Below, piece by piece: positions 1 through 8,078 of a DNA stretch of 64,000 nucleotides. The translations under genes were made by a program, and so were the position numbers. The stretch's first letter is position 1. Each line of letters opens with the position of its first letter. The notes under the pieces were generated by a model. The model was not told the origin of the DNA. It made no database searches and saw only the letters and a list, made by a program, of their open reading frames with translations. The DNA comes from Streptomyces hoynatensis (GTDB taxonomy: Bacteria > Actinomycetota > Actinomycetes > Streptomycetales > Streptomycetaceae), in the NCBI RefSeq assembly GCF_003626535.1, contig NZ_RBAL01000018.1, forward strand, positions 62,001 to 126,000. The letters are read 5' to 3'.

Positions 1-1744
1 GGGGGTGGTGGCCGGGCTGCGCGTCGACCACCCGGACGGGCTCGCCGACCCGGCCGGCTACCTGCGGCGGCTGAGCCGCCGCACGGGCGGGGTGTGGACC
101 GTGGCCGAGAAGATCCTCGGCCCCGGCGAGCGGCTGCCGGAGGACTGGCCGGTGGCGGGCACCACGGGCTACGACGCGCTCCGGCACGTGGACGCGGTGT
201 TCGCCGACCCGCAGGGCAGCGCCGAACTCGCGGAGAGCTACCGGGAGTTCACCGGAGTTGCGGCCGATCTCGGCGGGGAGTGGGCGGCCACGGTGCGCCG
301 CGCCTCGCACCACATGCTGGAGCGGGAGCTGGCCGCCGAGACCGCGCGGCTGACCCGCGACGCGACCGCGGCCTGCGCCGCCGACCCCGAGCTGCGGCTG
401 CGCGACCACGCGCCCTGGGCGCTGCGCAAGGCCCTGGTCGAGACCCTGGTCAGGCTCCCGGTGTACCGGCCGTACGCCACCGGCGGCCGGCCGCCCGCGC
501 CGGCGGACGAGGCGCTGCTCACCGCGGCGGCCGAGCAGGCGCGCGCCGCCTTCGCGGTGCCCGGGGAGGCGGCGGCGGTCACCACCGTGCGCGACCTGGT
601 GCTCGGCCGGCTCGACGGCAGCCGGGAGGCCGCCGCCTTCCGGGTCCGCTTCGGGCAGGTCGCCTCGGCGCTGCGGGCCAAGGCCGTGGAGGACACCGCG
701 GGCTACCGGTACGCGGCGCTGCTCTCGGCCGCCGAGGTGGGCGGCGACCCGGGCGCCCCGGCCCTGCCGCCCGAGGCGTTCCACGCCTTCTGCGCGCACC
801 TGCAGCGCAGGTGGCCGCTGAGTGGGACCGTGCTGTCCACCCACGACACCAAGCGCAGCGCCGACGCCCGGGCCCGCCTCGCCACACTCACCGAACACCC
901 CCATGTCTGGGCCGAGTTGGTCGCCCGCCTTACCGCGGAGACCGCCGCCGCCGGGGCCGGTGCCCCGGATGCGCACCTGGCCTGGACGACCTGGCAGACG
1001 GCGTTCGCGCTGGGCCGGCCGGATCGGGAACGGCTGCTCGGCGCGGTGCTGAAGTCGGTGCGCGAGGCCGCGCTGGCCACCAGCTGGACCGGGCCGGACG
1101 CGGCGTACGAGGCGGCGGCCGAGCGCTTCGTCGGCGCGGCCTGCGGCGAACCCGCCCGGCTCCTGGCGGCGTTCGAACGCCGCGTGGCCGGCGGGGTGCG
1201 GGCCAACGTCCTGGGCGCGGCCCTGCTGCACCTGACCATGCCGGGCGTCCCCGACGTCTACCGCGGCAGCGAGACCCTGTACCTGGCGCTGGTCGACCCC
1301 GACAACCGGCGGCTGCCCCCGCTGCCCGCCGGCCTGCTCGCGGACCTCGACGGCGGCCGGGTCCCCGGGGGCGCCGGGCGGGACCTGCCGGCCGAGAAGC
1401 TGTGGCTGACCGCGACCGCGCTGCGGCTGCGCCGCGCGCATCCCGCCTGCTTCGGCCCCGAAGGCGACTACCTGCCGCTGGCCGCCGAGGGCCCGGCCGC
1501 GGCGCACTGCCTGGCCTTCTCCCGCGCCGGGCGCGTGATCACCGCGGTCACCCGGCTCCCCGGGGCGCTGGAGCGCCGCGGCGGCTGGGCCGGCACCCGG
1601 CTGCCCCTGCCGCCGGGGCCGTGGCGCGACCTGCTCACCGGCCGCGTCCACCGCGGCGCCCCCGGCCTGGCCACGCTCTTCGCCGAGGCCCCCCTCGCCC
1701 TGCTGCACGCGGGCGAGGGCGAGGCGCTCAGCGCGCGGGCGTGA
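1..1744 (+). CDS. treY: Maltooligosyltrehalose synthase, 3' part (5' end outside window)
   Basis: This is the C-terminal part (about 580 residues) of TreY, a GH13 enzyme that isomerises the reducing-end alpha-1,4 bond of maltodextrins to alpha,alpha-1,1 so that TreZ can release trehalose. The reading frame is open from the left edge, so the N-terminus is missing. Seen directly: GLRVDHPDG with the nucleophile Asp within the first 15 residues, VAEKILGPGE with the acid/base Glu, STHDTKRS near base 840 with the third catalytic Asp, and PGVPDVYRGSE in the TreY C-terminal region. The stop (1742-1744) lies inside the 3' end of the convergent response-regulator gene, a 17-bp overlap. TreZ is encoded at 21614 rather than next door, which is unusual because treY and treZ commonly cluster. 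Confidence 0.93.
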   Translation, partial: GVVAGLRVDHPDGLADPAGYLRRLSRRTGGVWTVAEKILGPGERLPEDWPVAGTTGYDALRHVDAVFADPQGSAELAESYREFTGVAADLGGEWAATVRRASHHMLERELAAETARLTRDATAACAADPELRLRDHAPWALRKALVETLVRLPVYRPYATGGRPPAPADEALLTAAAEQARAAFAVPGEAAAVTTVRDLVLGRLDGSREAAAFRVRFGQVASALRAKAVEDTAGYRYAALLSAAEVGGDPGAPALPPEAFHAFCAHLQRRWPLSGTVLSTHDTKRSADARARLATLTEHPHVWAELVARLTAETAAAGAGAPDAHLAWTTWQTAFALGRPDRERLLGAVLKSVREAALATSWTGPDAAYEAAAERFVGAACGEPARLLAAFERRVAGGVRANVLGAALLHLTMPGVPDVYRGSETLYLALVDPDNRRLPPLPAGLLADLDGGRVPGGAGRDLPAEKLWLTATALRLRRAHPACFGPEGDYLPLAAEGPAAAHCLAFSRAGRVITAVTRLPGALERRGGWAGTRLPLPPGPWRDLLTGRVHRGAPGLATLFAEAPLALLHAGEGEALSARA

Positions 1745-2423
1745 CCAGGCCGGACTCGTAGGCCGCGATCACCAGGTGCACCCGGTCGCGCGCGCCGAGC
1801 TTGGCCCGCAGGCTCGCCACGTGGGCCTTGGCCGTGCCGGGGCTGATGCGCAGCCGCGCGGCCAGCTCCGCGTTGGTGAGCCCACGGCCGACGAGGGCAA
1901 GCACCTCCCGCTCCCGCGCGGTGACCCCCTCCAGCACGGGCGCGGGCGGCGCCGGCTCCGGCCGCCCGGCGAACTCCGCCACCAGGCGGCGGGTGACGCC
2001 CGGCGCGATCAGCGCGTCCCCGCGGGCGACCACGCGGATGGCCGCGAGGAAGTCGTCGAGGCCCGTGTCCTTGACGAGGAAGCCGCTCGCCCCGGCCCGG
2101 AGCGAGGCGTACACGTGGGGGTCCTCGTCGAAGGTGGTGAGGATCAGCACCCGCACCGTGGGCAGCTCGGCGGAGATCATGTGGGTGGCCTCGATGCCGT
2201 CCATGCCCGGCATCCGGATGTCCATGACGACCACGTCCGGGCGCAGTTGCCTGGCCAGCCCCACCGCCTGGCTCCCCGTCCCCGCCTCGGCGGCCACCTC
2301 CACGTCCCCTGCCTGCTCGACGGCCATGCGCAGGCCCGCCCGCACCAGCGGCTGATCGTCGGCGAGGAGGACCCGCACCCGGCCCGCCGCGCGGTCCTGC
2401 GGCCGGGGGTACCCGCCGCTCAC
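1728..2423 (-). CDS. NarL/LuxR-family response regulator
   Basis: A 231-residue two-component response regulator. The receiver domain (about residues 15-130) has the acidic pair in LLADDQ, the phosphoacceptor Asp68 in VVVMDIRMPGMDG, the Thr in ILTTFD and the Lys in FLVKDT. A LuxR-type HTH follows at about 168-225 (LTAREREVLALVGRGLTNAELA). It starts with ATG overlapping the stop of the kinase gene by 4 bp, so the two are translationally coupled. The neighbouring divergent ABC-2 exporter is the probable target, as is common for DesK/LiaS-type pairs in actinobacteria. The inducing signal is unknown. Confidence 0.93.
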   Translation of the reverse strand: MSGGYPRPQDRAAGRVRVLLADDQPLVRAGLRMAVEQAGDVEVAAEAGTGSQAVGLARQLRPDVVVMDIRMPGMDGIEATHMISAELPTVRVLILTTFDEDPHVYASLRAGASGFLVKDTGLDDFLAAIRVVARGDALIAPGVTRRLVAEFAGRPEPAPPAPVLEGVTAREREVLALVGRGLTNAELAARLRISPGTAKAHVASLRAKLGARDRVHLVIAAYESGLVTPAR

Positions 2424-3766
2424 GGCCGCTTTGCCGGCCGGGCCGCCGGCCGGGCCGCCGCGGCCAGGGGCAGGCGCGCGCTGACCAGGTAGCCGCCGCC
2501 GGGACGCGGACCCGCGGTGAACTCCCCGTCCAGCAGGGCGACTCGCTCCCGCATCCCGGGAATCCCGTACCCCGGCGCGCCCGAGGGTGCCGCCGGGCCA
2601 CGCCCGTCGTCGGCCACCTCCACGCGCAGCTCCGCCGCGCGCCTCTCCAGCGTCACCACGCAGCGCCCGGCCCGCGCGTGCCGCACCACGTTGGCCAGCG
2701 CCTCCTGGACGATGCGCAGGGCCGAGCGGTCCACCGCGTCAGGCAGCGGGCCGCCCTCCTCCCCCAGCCGCCGCAGCTCGACCGCGAGCCCGGTGCGCGC
2801 CGTCGTCTCGACCAGCCGGTCGAGGTCGGCGAGCCCGGCGAGGGGCCCGAAGCCCACGGCCTGCGCCGCCCCGGCGCCCGGTTCGTCCCCCGCCCCGGGC
2901 CCGGCCCCGCGCAGGATCGCGAGCATGCCGCGCAGCCCCTGGAGGGTCTCCCGGCTCGTCGCCTCGATCGCCCGCAGCGTGCCGCGGGCCCGTTCCGGCT
3001 CGCTGTCGAGGACCCGGCTGCCCGCCCCGGCCTGGATCGCGATGACGCCGATGCTGTGGGCCACCATGTCGTGCAGCTCGCGGGCGATGCGCAGCCGCTC
3101 GTCCGCGACCACCCGGGCCGCGGCCTCGGCGCGCAGCGCCTCGCCGTGCTCGCGGCGTTCCCTCACGGACGCCCCGGCCAGCCAGGCGAGCAGCACGACG
3201 AGGGCGAGCAGCAGCGTCAGCGCCACGAACCCGGGCGCGAACACCCGCCGGCCGCCGCCGTCGGCGTACAGCGACAGCTGCACCGCCGCCTCCAGGACGG
3301 CCAGGGTGAGGGCCGCGGCGGCACGCCCGGCGCGGGGCGGTCCCAGCGCGGCCACGGCCCCGGTCACGAGGGCCGCCCCGGGCAGCAGCGGCCAGATCCG
3401 CTCGGCCGGCAGCCCCGCCGCCGTCCACCCGGCCACCTCCGCGAGCAGCACCGCGAGCACCGGCCACGGCCTGCGCCCGGCCCAGCCGAGCGGCGCCGCC
3501 AGCGCCGCGGCCAGCGCCACCAGGGCCGGGCCCGGCAGGTCCACCGCGCCCTCCCCGGGACCGCCCGCCGCGAGCGTGGCGCACAGCAGCACGCAGAACA
3601 GCAGCGCCGCGCACCACGAGACCGCCGCCGGCGGATCGGCGCGCCACCGGCGCGCGGACGCCGGGCCCGGCGACGGGCCCGGCGCCGGTCCTGACGAAGG
3701 TCCTGACGACGGGAGGGAAGGCGAGAACACGCGCCGATCGTAGGCGGGCGGGCCCCGCGCGGACAT
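2420..3766 (-). CDS. DesK/NarX-like membrane sensor histidine kinase
   Basis: A histidine kinase of the HisKA_3 class, up to 448 residues. About five hydrophobic segments between residues 48 and 200 form the membrane sensor. The dimerisation region carries the phosphorylated His232 in ARELHDMVAHSIG. The HATPase_c domain has IVQEALANVVRHA (N box), DDGRG (G1 box) and GYGIPGMRERV. The ATG at 3766 gives a proline-rich N-terminal extension; a GTG at 3730 (VFSPSLP) is an equally good start. The gene is co-transcribed with the overlapping response regulator and diverges from an ABC exporter 90-125 bp away, so the three probably form one signalling and efflux module. Confidence 0.92.
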   Translation of the reverse strand: MSARGPPAYDRRVFSPSLPSSGPSSGPAPGPSPGPASARRWRADPPAAVSWCAALLFCVLLCATLAAGGPGEGAVDLPGPALVALAAALAAPLGWAGRRPWPVLAVLLAEVAGWTAAGLPAERIWPLLPGAALVTGAVAALGPPRAGRAAAALTLAVLEAAVQLSLYADGGGRRVFAPGFVALTLLLALVVLLAWLAGASVRERREHGEALRAEAAARVVADERLRIARELHDMVAHSIGVIAIQAGAGSRVLDSEPERARGTLRAIEATSRETLQGLRGMLAILRGAGPGAGDEPGAGAAQAVGFGPLAGLADLDRLVETTARTGLAVELRRLGEEGGPLPDAVDRSALRIVQEALANVVRHARAGRCVVTLERRAAELRVEVADDGRGPAAPSGAPGYGIPGMRERVALLDGEFTAGPRPGGGYLVSARLPLAAAARPAARPAKRP

Positions 3767-3854
3767 CGGTCCAGGGGCCTATCCCGCAGGGCCGAGGCGG
3801 CGGCCCCGATGCCCGCCGGGCGGCCGATGCGGCGCGGCCCGCAGCCGCGGCAGC

Positions 3855-4775
3855 GTGGGGCGGGTGATCGAAGTCAAGGGACTGACCAAGCGCTACGGCG
3901 GCGTGCTCGCCGTCAGCGACCTCAGCTTCACCGTGCGGCCCGGGCACGTCACGGGCTTCCTCGGCCCCAACGGGGCGGGCAAGAGCACCACGCTGCGCAT
4001 GATCCTGGGCCTGAACCGGCCCACCGCGGGCAGCGCCACCGTCCACGGGGTCCCCTTCCCCGCGCACCGCGCCGGCCTGCGCCACGTGGGCGCCCTGCTC
4101 GACGCGGGCGACGCGCACCCGGGGCGCAGCGCCGCCGCGCACCTGACCGCCCTCGCCCGCAGCAACGCCCTGCCGCGCCGCCGGGTGGACGAGGTGCTCC
4201 ACGAGGTGGGGCTGGCCGGGGCCGCCCGCCGCCGCGTCGGCGGCTTCTCCCTGGGCATGCGGCAACGCCTCGGCATCGCCTCGGCGTTGCTCGGCGACCC
4301 GCCCGTGCTGCTGTTCGACGAGCCGGTCAACGGCCTCGACCCCGAGGGCGTGCGCTGGGTGCGCGGCCTGTTCCGGCGGCTGGCCGCCGAGGGCCGCACG
4401 GTGCTGGTCTCCAGCCACCTGATGAGCGAGATGGAGAACACCGCCGACCGCCTCGTCGTCATCGGCCGCGGCGAACTGATCGCCGACGAGAGCCTGGCGG
4501 AGTTCGCGGCCCGCGGCGCGCACGGCTCGGTGACCGTGCGCACCCCGCAGGCCGCCGCGCTCGCCGCCGCCCTCGCGGAAGCCGGGGCCGAGGTGCGGCC
4601 GGCGGACGCCGCACTCCTCACCGTCCGCGGCCTGACCGCCGCCCGCGTCGGCGAACTCGCCCACGCGCGGGGCATCCCCCTGCACGAACTGACCCCGGAA
4701 GCCTCCACCCTTGAGGACGCCTTCATGCAACTGACCACGGACCGCGCCGAGTACCAGGCGGGTGAGCGCCCGTGA
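3855..4775 (+). CDS. ABC-2 type exporter, ATP-binding subunit
   Basis: A 306-residue nucleotide-binding protein of the DrrA/CcmA type. Walker A is GPNGAGKST (about residues 39-47), the signature is FSLGMRQRLGIA, Walker B is VLLFDEPVNGLDP, and the switch His lies in SSHLMSEME. A C-terminal extension of about 80 residues is typical of ABC-2 exporter ATPases. The first GTG is at 3855, but GTG 3864, giving MIEVKGLTKRY, fits the family better. Its stop overlaps the permease start by 4 bp. The divergent two-component pair suggests induction by an envelope or antibiotic signal; the substrate is not known. Confidence 0.9.
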   Translation: MGRVIEVKGLTKRYGGVLAVSDLSFTVRPGHVTGFLGPNGAGKSTTLRMILGLNRPTAGSATVHGVPFPAHRAGLRHVGALLDAGDAHPGRSAAAHLTALARSNALPRRRVDEVLHEVGLAGAARRRVGGFSLGMRQRLGIASALLGDPPVLLFDEPVNGLDPEGVRWVRGLFRRLAAEGRTVLVSSHLMSEMENTADRLVVIGRGELIADESLAEFAARGAHGSVTVRTPQAAALAAALAEAGAEVRPADAALLTVRGLTAARVGELAHARGIPLHELTPEASTLEDAFMQLTTDRAEYQAGERP

Positions 4776-5647
4776 CCGCCCCCGCCGCCTCCCGCCTCGC
4801 CGGCCCCCGGCGGCCGGAAGGCCCCGGCCGGCCCGCCGGGCCCACCGGCGAGCCCGGCGCCCGGCTGCGCGACCTGCTGGCCGCCGAGTGGACCAAGCTC
4901 TGGTCGCTGCCCTCCAATCGCCGGCTGCTCGGGCTCGGCGTGCTGCTGATGCTCGGGCTCACCGCCCAGAGCAGCCTCGACGCCTACCGCGGCTGGCCGG
5001 GGCTCGACTCGGATCAGCGCGCCCACTTCGACCCCATGGCGGAGGCGTTCAGCGGGGCCGGCATGGCCCTGCTGATGATCGGCTCGGGCAGCCTGGGCGC
5101 GCTGGCGATCGTCGGCGAGTACGCCACCGGCCTGATCCGCACCACGCTCACCGCCGTGCCGGCCCGCACCCGGGTGATGGCGGCCAAGGCGGCCGTCCTG
5201 ACCGCCGTGACGCTCGTGGCCGGAACCGCCGTCTCGCTCGGCACCTTCCTGCTGAGCCAGGCCATCCTGTCCCGGCGCGGCATCGGCCTGGGCCTCGCCG
5301 ACCCGGGAGTCGGGCGGGTGCTGGCGGCGAACGCCCTGCTCGCCCCGGTCTCGGCACTCGTGGGCCTCGGCGTGGGGGTGGTGCTGCGGCACACCGCGGG
5401 CGCCGTCGTCGGCACCTGCGCCCTCCTGGTCGTCGTCCCCGGCTTCTTCAAGCCGGGCGTCCACCAGTGGGCCAACGAGCTGTACGCGCTGTTCCCCTCC
5501 TACGCCTGGCGCAACTGCCTCGGGCTGCGGCACCCCCCGCACAGCGAGGCACTGCCCACGGTCGCCGGCTCCTGGTTCGCCTACGCCCTCTGGGCCGTCC
5601 TCGCCCTGCTCGCCACGCTGCTGGTGATCCGCCGGCGCGACCTCTGA
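4772..5647 (+). CDS. ABC-2 type exporter, permease subunit
   Basis: A 291-residue integral membrane protein. A proline-rich cytoplasmic N-terminus leads to AAEWTKLWSLPSNRR, the amphipathic lead-in usual for ABC-2 permeases, and about six membrane segments follow (residues about 50-65, 95-115, 130-160, 185-210, 213-230 and 265-287). The GTG start overlaps the ATPase stop in GTGA, so the subunits are coupled. The protein ends in the RRRDL motif seen in many such permeases. It is followed directly by a 26-bp tandem repeat. The family is clear but the substrate is not. Confidence 0.88.
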   Translation: MTAPAASRLAGPRRPEGPGRPAGPTGEPGARLRDLLAAEWTKLWSLPSNRRLLGLGVLLMLGLTAQSSLDAYRGWPGLDSDQRAHFDPMAEAFSGAGMALLMIGSGSLGALAIVGEYATGLIRTTLTAVPARTRVMAAKAAVLTAVTLVAGTAVSLGTFLLSQAILSRRGIGLGLADPGVGRVLAANALLAPVSALVGLGVGVVLRHTAGAVVGTCALLVVVPGFFKPGVHQWANELYALFPSYAWRNCLGLRHPPHSEALPTVAGSWFAYALWAVLALLATLLVIRRRDL

Positions 5648-5664
5648 GCGCGGCCGGGAAACGG

Positions 5665-5766
5665 GCCGCGGCGGCGGGCCGGGGCGGGGGGCCGCGGCGG
5701 CGGGCCGGGGCGGGGGGCCGCGGCGGCGGGCCGGGGCGGGGGGCCGCGGCGGCGGGCCGGGGGCCG
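5665..5766. repeat. 26-bp GC-only tandem repeat, 3.7 copies
   Basis: The unit begins GCCGCGGCGGCGGGCC and ends in GGGGCGGGGG. Copies start at 5665, 5691, 5717 and 5743, with exact 26-bp spacing, and the last copy breaks off after 18 bp. It begins 18 bp after the exporter permease stop and lies in a 526-bp stretch without a conserved gene (5648-6173). The rest of that stretch holds the 44-codon ORF, the duplicated CebR promoter and the LPMO terminator. The copies are identical, so the array is recent or unstable; it may also form strong secondary structure at the operon end. Confidence 0.9.
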
Positions 5767-5852
5767 GGAGAATGAGCCGGTCTGCCGCCCAAGCGGGGGC
5801 TGGGAGGTGGGGCGGCAGACCGGAGTCGTAGTCCGCGCGTGCGGGGCGCGTC

Positions 5853-5987
5853 TCAGCGGGGCAGCGTCCCGAAGCCGCCGGGGAAGGGGACGCCGGGCGC
5901 CGGCGGGGCGAACCGCCCCGCGGCGGCGGGCCGTGGGGCACGGGGCGCGGAAACGCCCGCGGCCCGGGGCCTCGCTCGGTCTCTCAT
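5853..5987 (-). CDS. 44-codon orphan ORF behind a duplicated LPMO promoter
   Basis: This short Arg/Pro/Gly-rich reading frame begins ATG AGA GAC, the same first codons as the LPMO gene, with the same GGGACGC ribosome-binding region. It has a CebR box 56 bp upstream of its start (62 bp for the LPMO). After ten identical bases from the ATG the sequence diverges completely from the LPMO. No signal peptide or domain is visible. The most economical reading is that promoter, operator and start were duplicated, or that a second LPMO-like gene was lost here, and that the frame is now a relic. Translation is possible but unproven. Confidence 0.35.
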   Translation of the reverse strand: MRDRARPRAAGVSAPRAPRPAAAGRFAPPAPGVPFPGGFGTLPR

Positions 5988-6042
5988 CGTGCTGCGTCCC
6001 TTCAGCCGTGCAGAGAGGGGGCGGCCCGGCCCGCCCAGCGGG

Positions 6043-6056
6043 TGGGAGCGCTCCCA
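6043..6056 (-). promoter_or_regulatory. CebR box, second copy (orphan)
   Basis: A perfect 14-bp palindrome, TGGGAGCGCTCCCA, equal to the known CebR operator of cellulose-utilisation genes in Streptomyces. It lies just downstream of a promoter that duplicates the LPMO promoter, and 56 bp upstream of the ATG at 5987. No cellulose gene now follows it. Confidence 0.85.
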
Positions 6057-6062
6057 AGCGCG

Positions 6063-6092
6063 ACCGTAGCGCCGGGCCGGCGCTTCTGTAAA
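6063..6092 (-). promoter_or_regulatory. Duplicated LPMO-type promoter (orphan)
   Basis: On the minus strand, -35 TTTACA (6092-6087) and -10 TACGGT (6068-6063) are separated by 18 bp. The spacer begins GAAGCG and ends CCCGGCGC, as at the LPMO promoter (7375-7403), so the two are copies. The CebR box begins 6 bp past the -10, so bound repressor would cover the start site. Confidence 0.7.
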
Positions 6093-6118
6093 GGGTTCGT
6101 ACGCGGCCGGCGAGGCGG

Positions 6119-6148
6119 TCCCGGCGGCGGGGGCGGCCGCCGCCGGGA
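6119..6148 (-). terminator. Hairpin terminator after the LPMO gene
   Basis: A perfect 12-bp stem (TCCCGGCGGCGG / CCGCCGCCGGGA) with a 6-base loop lies 26 bp downstream of the LPMO stop. No U-tract follows, which is usual for high-GC actinobacteria. Confidence 0.7.
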
Positions 6149-6173
6149 CGTGGTGGGGCGCCGCCCCGGGGTC

Positions 6174-7268
6174 TCAGGCGCTGCAGGAGAACTGCGTGGC
6201 CGAGGTCGGCGGGCTGCCGTTGGAGGTGAAGCCGAAGGTCACCGAACTGCCCGCCGGAATACTGCCGTTCCAGGGCGCGTTGGTCACCATGATCATGTCA
6301 CCGTCGGGGTCGAGTACGCCGTTCCAGAGGCTGGTGATGGAGTTGCCCGATGACTGACCCCACATCACCATCCAGGTCGGCAGGGTCGAGGTGCCGGTGT
6401 TGGTCACCTTGACCTCGGCCTGGAAGCCGCCGGACCAGCTGCTCACCGTGCCCAGGCTCGCCGTGCAGGCGGCCGGGACGCCGGGGTCGTCCGGGTCGCC
6501 GGGGTCACCCGGGTCGCCGGGGTCCACGTCGCCGACGCCCGGCACCGTCACCTCGCCGTGGCCGCCGTCGAAGACGACGTCGGAGCAGCTGTAGAAGGTC
6601 TCCTGGCTGTCGGAGCGCGACCAGACCGTGTAGATGATGTGCGGCCCGCTCTTGCCCGAGGGCAGCTGGGCGTCCCAGTAGTACTCGGCCTCCGCCGTGC
6701 CGACCTGTCCGCGCCTGGGCGGGTCGGTCTCCGCGTGGAAGGGCTGCTCCTCCAGGTCGTCCCAGGTCAGCGGCTGGGTCGGGTCCCAGCCGTCCTTGGT
6801 GACGTACTGGTAGAACGTGCCCGGGTGCGCCGCCCACGGGTTGTAGGTGAACTCGTAGTTCGCGCCCGAGGTCAGGTGCGTGTACGGCCAGTCCGTGCGC
6901 GGCAGGTCGAAGCCGGAGAAGTCGTAGACGGTGGCGCCGCCGCTGCACAGCTCGCCGTCGGGGATGAAGCCCTCGGTGCGGCCTCCGCCGTCCGAGCGCA
7001 GGACGGCGAACCAGTTGTAGAAGCCGCTCGCGCCGCTCTCGGCGAGCGCCGCCTGGCAGGCCGGGTTGGTCGGCGCGATCGCACCGCTGGCGTTGAGGCT
7101 GTACTTCCAGCACAGGTACGTGCGGCTGCCCGGGGCCATGGGAGCGCCGTGCGCCGACGCGGTGCCGCCGGTGAAGAACACCAGGCACAGCGCGGGCAGC
7201 GCGGCGAGAAGCGCCAGAAGAGAGACTCTCTTCAATCGGCGCGTGCGGGGGGTTGACGGGTCTCTCAT
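6174..7268 (-). CDS. Secreted AA10 lytic polysaccharide monooxygenase with CBM2
   Basis: A 364-residue copper enzyme that oxidatively cleaves cellulose (or chitin) chains. A Sec signal peptide ends TASA and exposes the N-terminal His40. The histidine brace is His40 (AHGAPMAPGSRTYLC) plus His148 (NPWAAHPG). The catalytic domain (40-246) closely resembles cellulose-active CelS2 (TNPACQAAL, YNWFAVL, FYSCSDVVFDGG). A DPGDPGDPGDPDD linker (about 249-264) leads to a family 2 carbohydrate-binding module (267-364) with exposed Trp residues and the terminal Cys pair. A TTTACA/TACCGT promoter and a CebR box lie upstream, so cellobiose-induced expression is expected. The start is ATG 7268 with an AAAGGGACG ribosome-binding site. 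Confidence 0.95.
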   Translation of the reverse strand: MRDPSTPRTRRLKRVSLLALLAALPALCLVFFTGGTASAHGAPMAPGSRTYLCWKYSLNASGAIAPTNPACQAALAESGASGFYNWFAVLRSDGGGRTEGFIPDGELCSGGATVYDFSGFDLPRTDWPYTHLTSGANYEFTYNPWAAHPGTFYQYVTKDGWDPTQPLTWDDLEEQPFHAETDPPRRGQVGTAEAEYYWDAQLPSGKSGPHIIYTVWSRSDSQETFYSCSDVVFDGGHGEVTVPGVGDVDPGDPGDPGDPDDPGVPAACTASLGTVSSWSGGFQAEVKVTNTGTSTLPTWMVMWGQSSGNSITSLWNGVLDPDGDMIMVTNAPWNGSIPAGSSVTFGFTSNGSPPTSATQFSCSA

Positions 7269-7329
7269 CGCGTTGCGTCCCTTTCGCCGTGATGAGCCAG
7301 GCCCTCCTCACCTGAGGAGGAACTGTGAG

Positions 7330-7343
7330 TGGGAGCGCTCCCA
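7330..7343 (-). promoter_or_regulatory. CebR box of the LPMO gene
   Basis: A perfect palindrome, TGGGAGCGCTCCCA, 62 bp upstream of the LPMO start and about 30 bp downstream of its -10 element. It matches the CebR operator, so repression relieved by cello-oligosaccharides is the likely control. Confidence 0.88.
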
Positions 7344-7374
7344 AAACACTGGGACGTGGAGCCCAGGTGCCGTG

Positions 7375-7403
7375 ACGGTAGCGCCGGGCAACGCTTCTGT
7401 AAA
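7375..7403 (-). promoter_or_regulatory. LPMO promoter
   Basis: On the minus strand, -35 TTTACA (7403-7398) and -10 TACCGT (7380-7375) are separated by exactly 17 bp. The predicted start site near 7368 places the CebR box in the 5' leader, at about +25 to +38. Confidence 0.65.
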
Positions 7404-7419
7404 GACACGGCGCGGGTGG

Positions 7420-8078
7420 TGTGGACGCCGGGGCGGCCTGCCTTGCCGGCAACCATCGGGTTTGCGCCAGGCCGGAGTTGACGGCGCCTCGCCCCGCGGG
7501 GCGCGGGGCGCTCGGGTCCCGGCGCGCGGCCGGTGAGGCGGCGCCGGCGCGGCCGGTGGCGTGGGCGCCGGGGCGCGCGGCGGCGGCGGGGCGCGGTGTC
7601 GCCCGGGGCGACGCATCCGCACGCACGGTGGCGCGGGCGCCGGGGCTTGCGGCGGCGGCGACCAGTTCGCACGGACGGTGCGCGAAGCCGGGCGCACGGG
7701 GGTGACGCGTCGGCGCGCACGGCGCGCGAACGCCGGGCGCTCAGCGGCGGCGCGTCGCCGGTCCGGGGCGCGGCGCCGGGGCGTCCGGTGCGATGCGCGG
7801 GGGCGCACGACGGTGACGCGTCGGCACGCACGGCGGCGACGCGTCGGCGCATCCGGTGGTGCGGCGCCGGCGCGCACGGTGACCGCGCGCCGGCACGCAC
7901 GGCGGCGCGGCGTAGTGCCGCACGGTGCGCGGCGTGTTGGGGCGCGCGGTGGCGTTGCGTTGGGGCGGACGGTGAGGGCGCGCCGGGGGTGGGGTGGCCG
8001 TGGCGGGGGCGCGTTCGGCGGGCGTGGGCGCGTGTCAGGGGCCCGCGGCCCGGGGAGGGGCTGTCCTTCCGGGGGGCC
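7420..8078. repeat. Gene-poor region of degenerate GC-rich repeats
   Basis: About 650 bp of low-complexity DNA, part of an 810-bp stretch without a gene between the LPMO promoter and the FHA gene. The word GACGCGTCGGC followed by CGCACGGCG or a variant recurs (about 7693, 7815 and 7838), as do CGCACGGTG and GGCGCCGGGG. All six frames yield only Arg/Ala/Gly-rich open frames with no homologous look, so no CDS is called. The pattern resembles decayed tandem duplication. Confidence 0.6.

Noticed and set aside
7420..8078. CRISPR-like array in the repeat desert
   Set aside because: Repeats are short, unequal and degenerate, with no constant spacer length and no cas genes.
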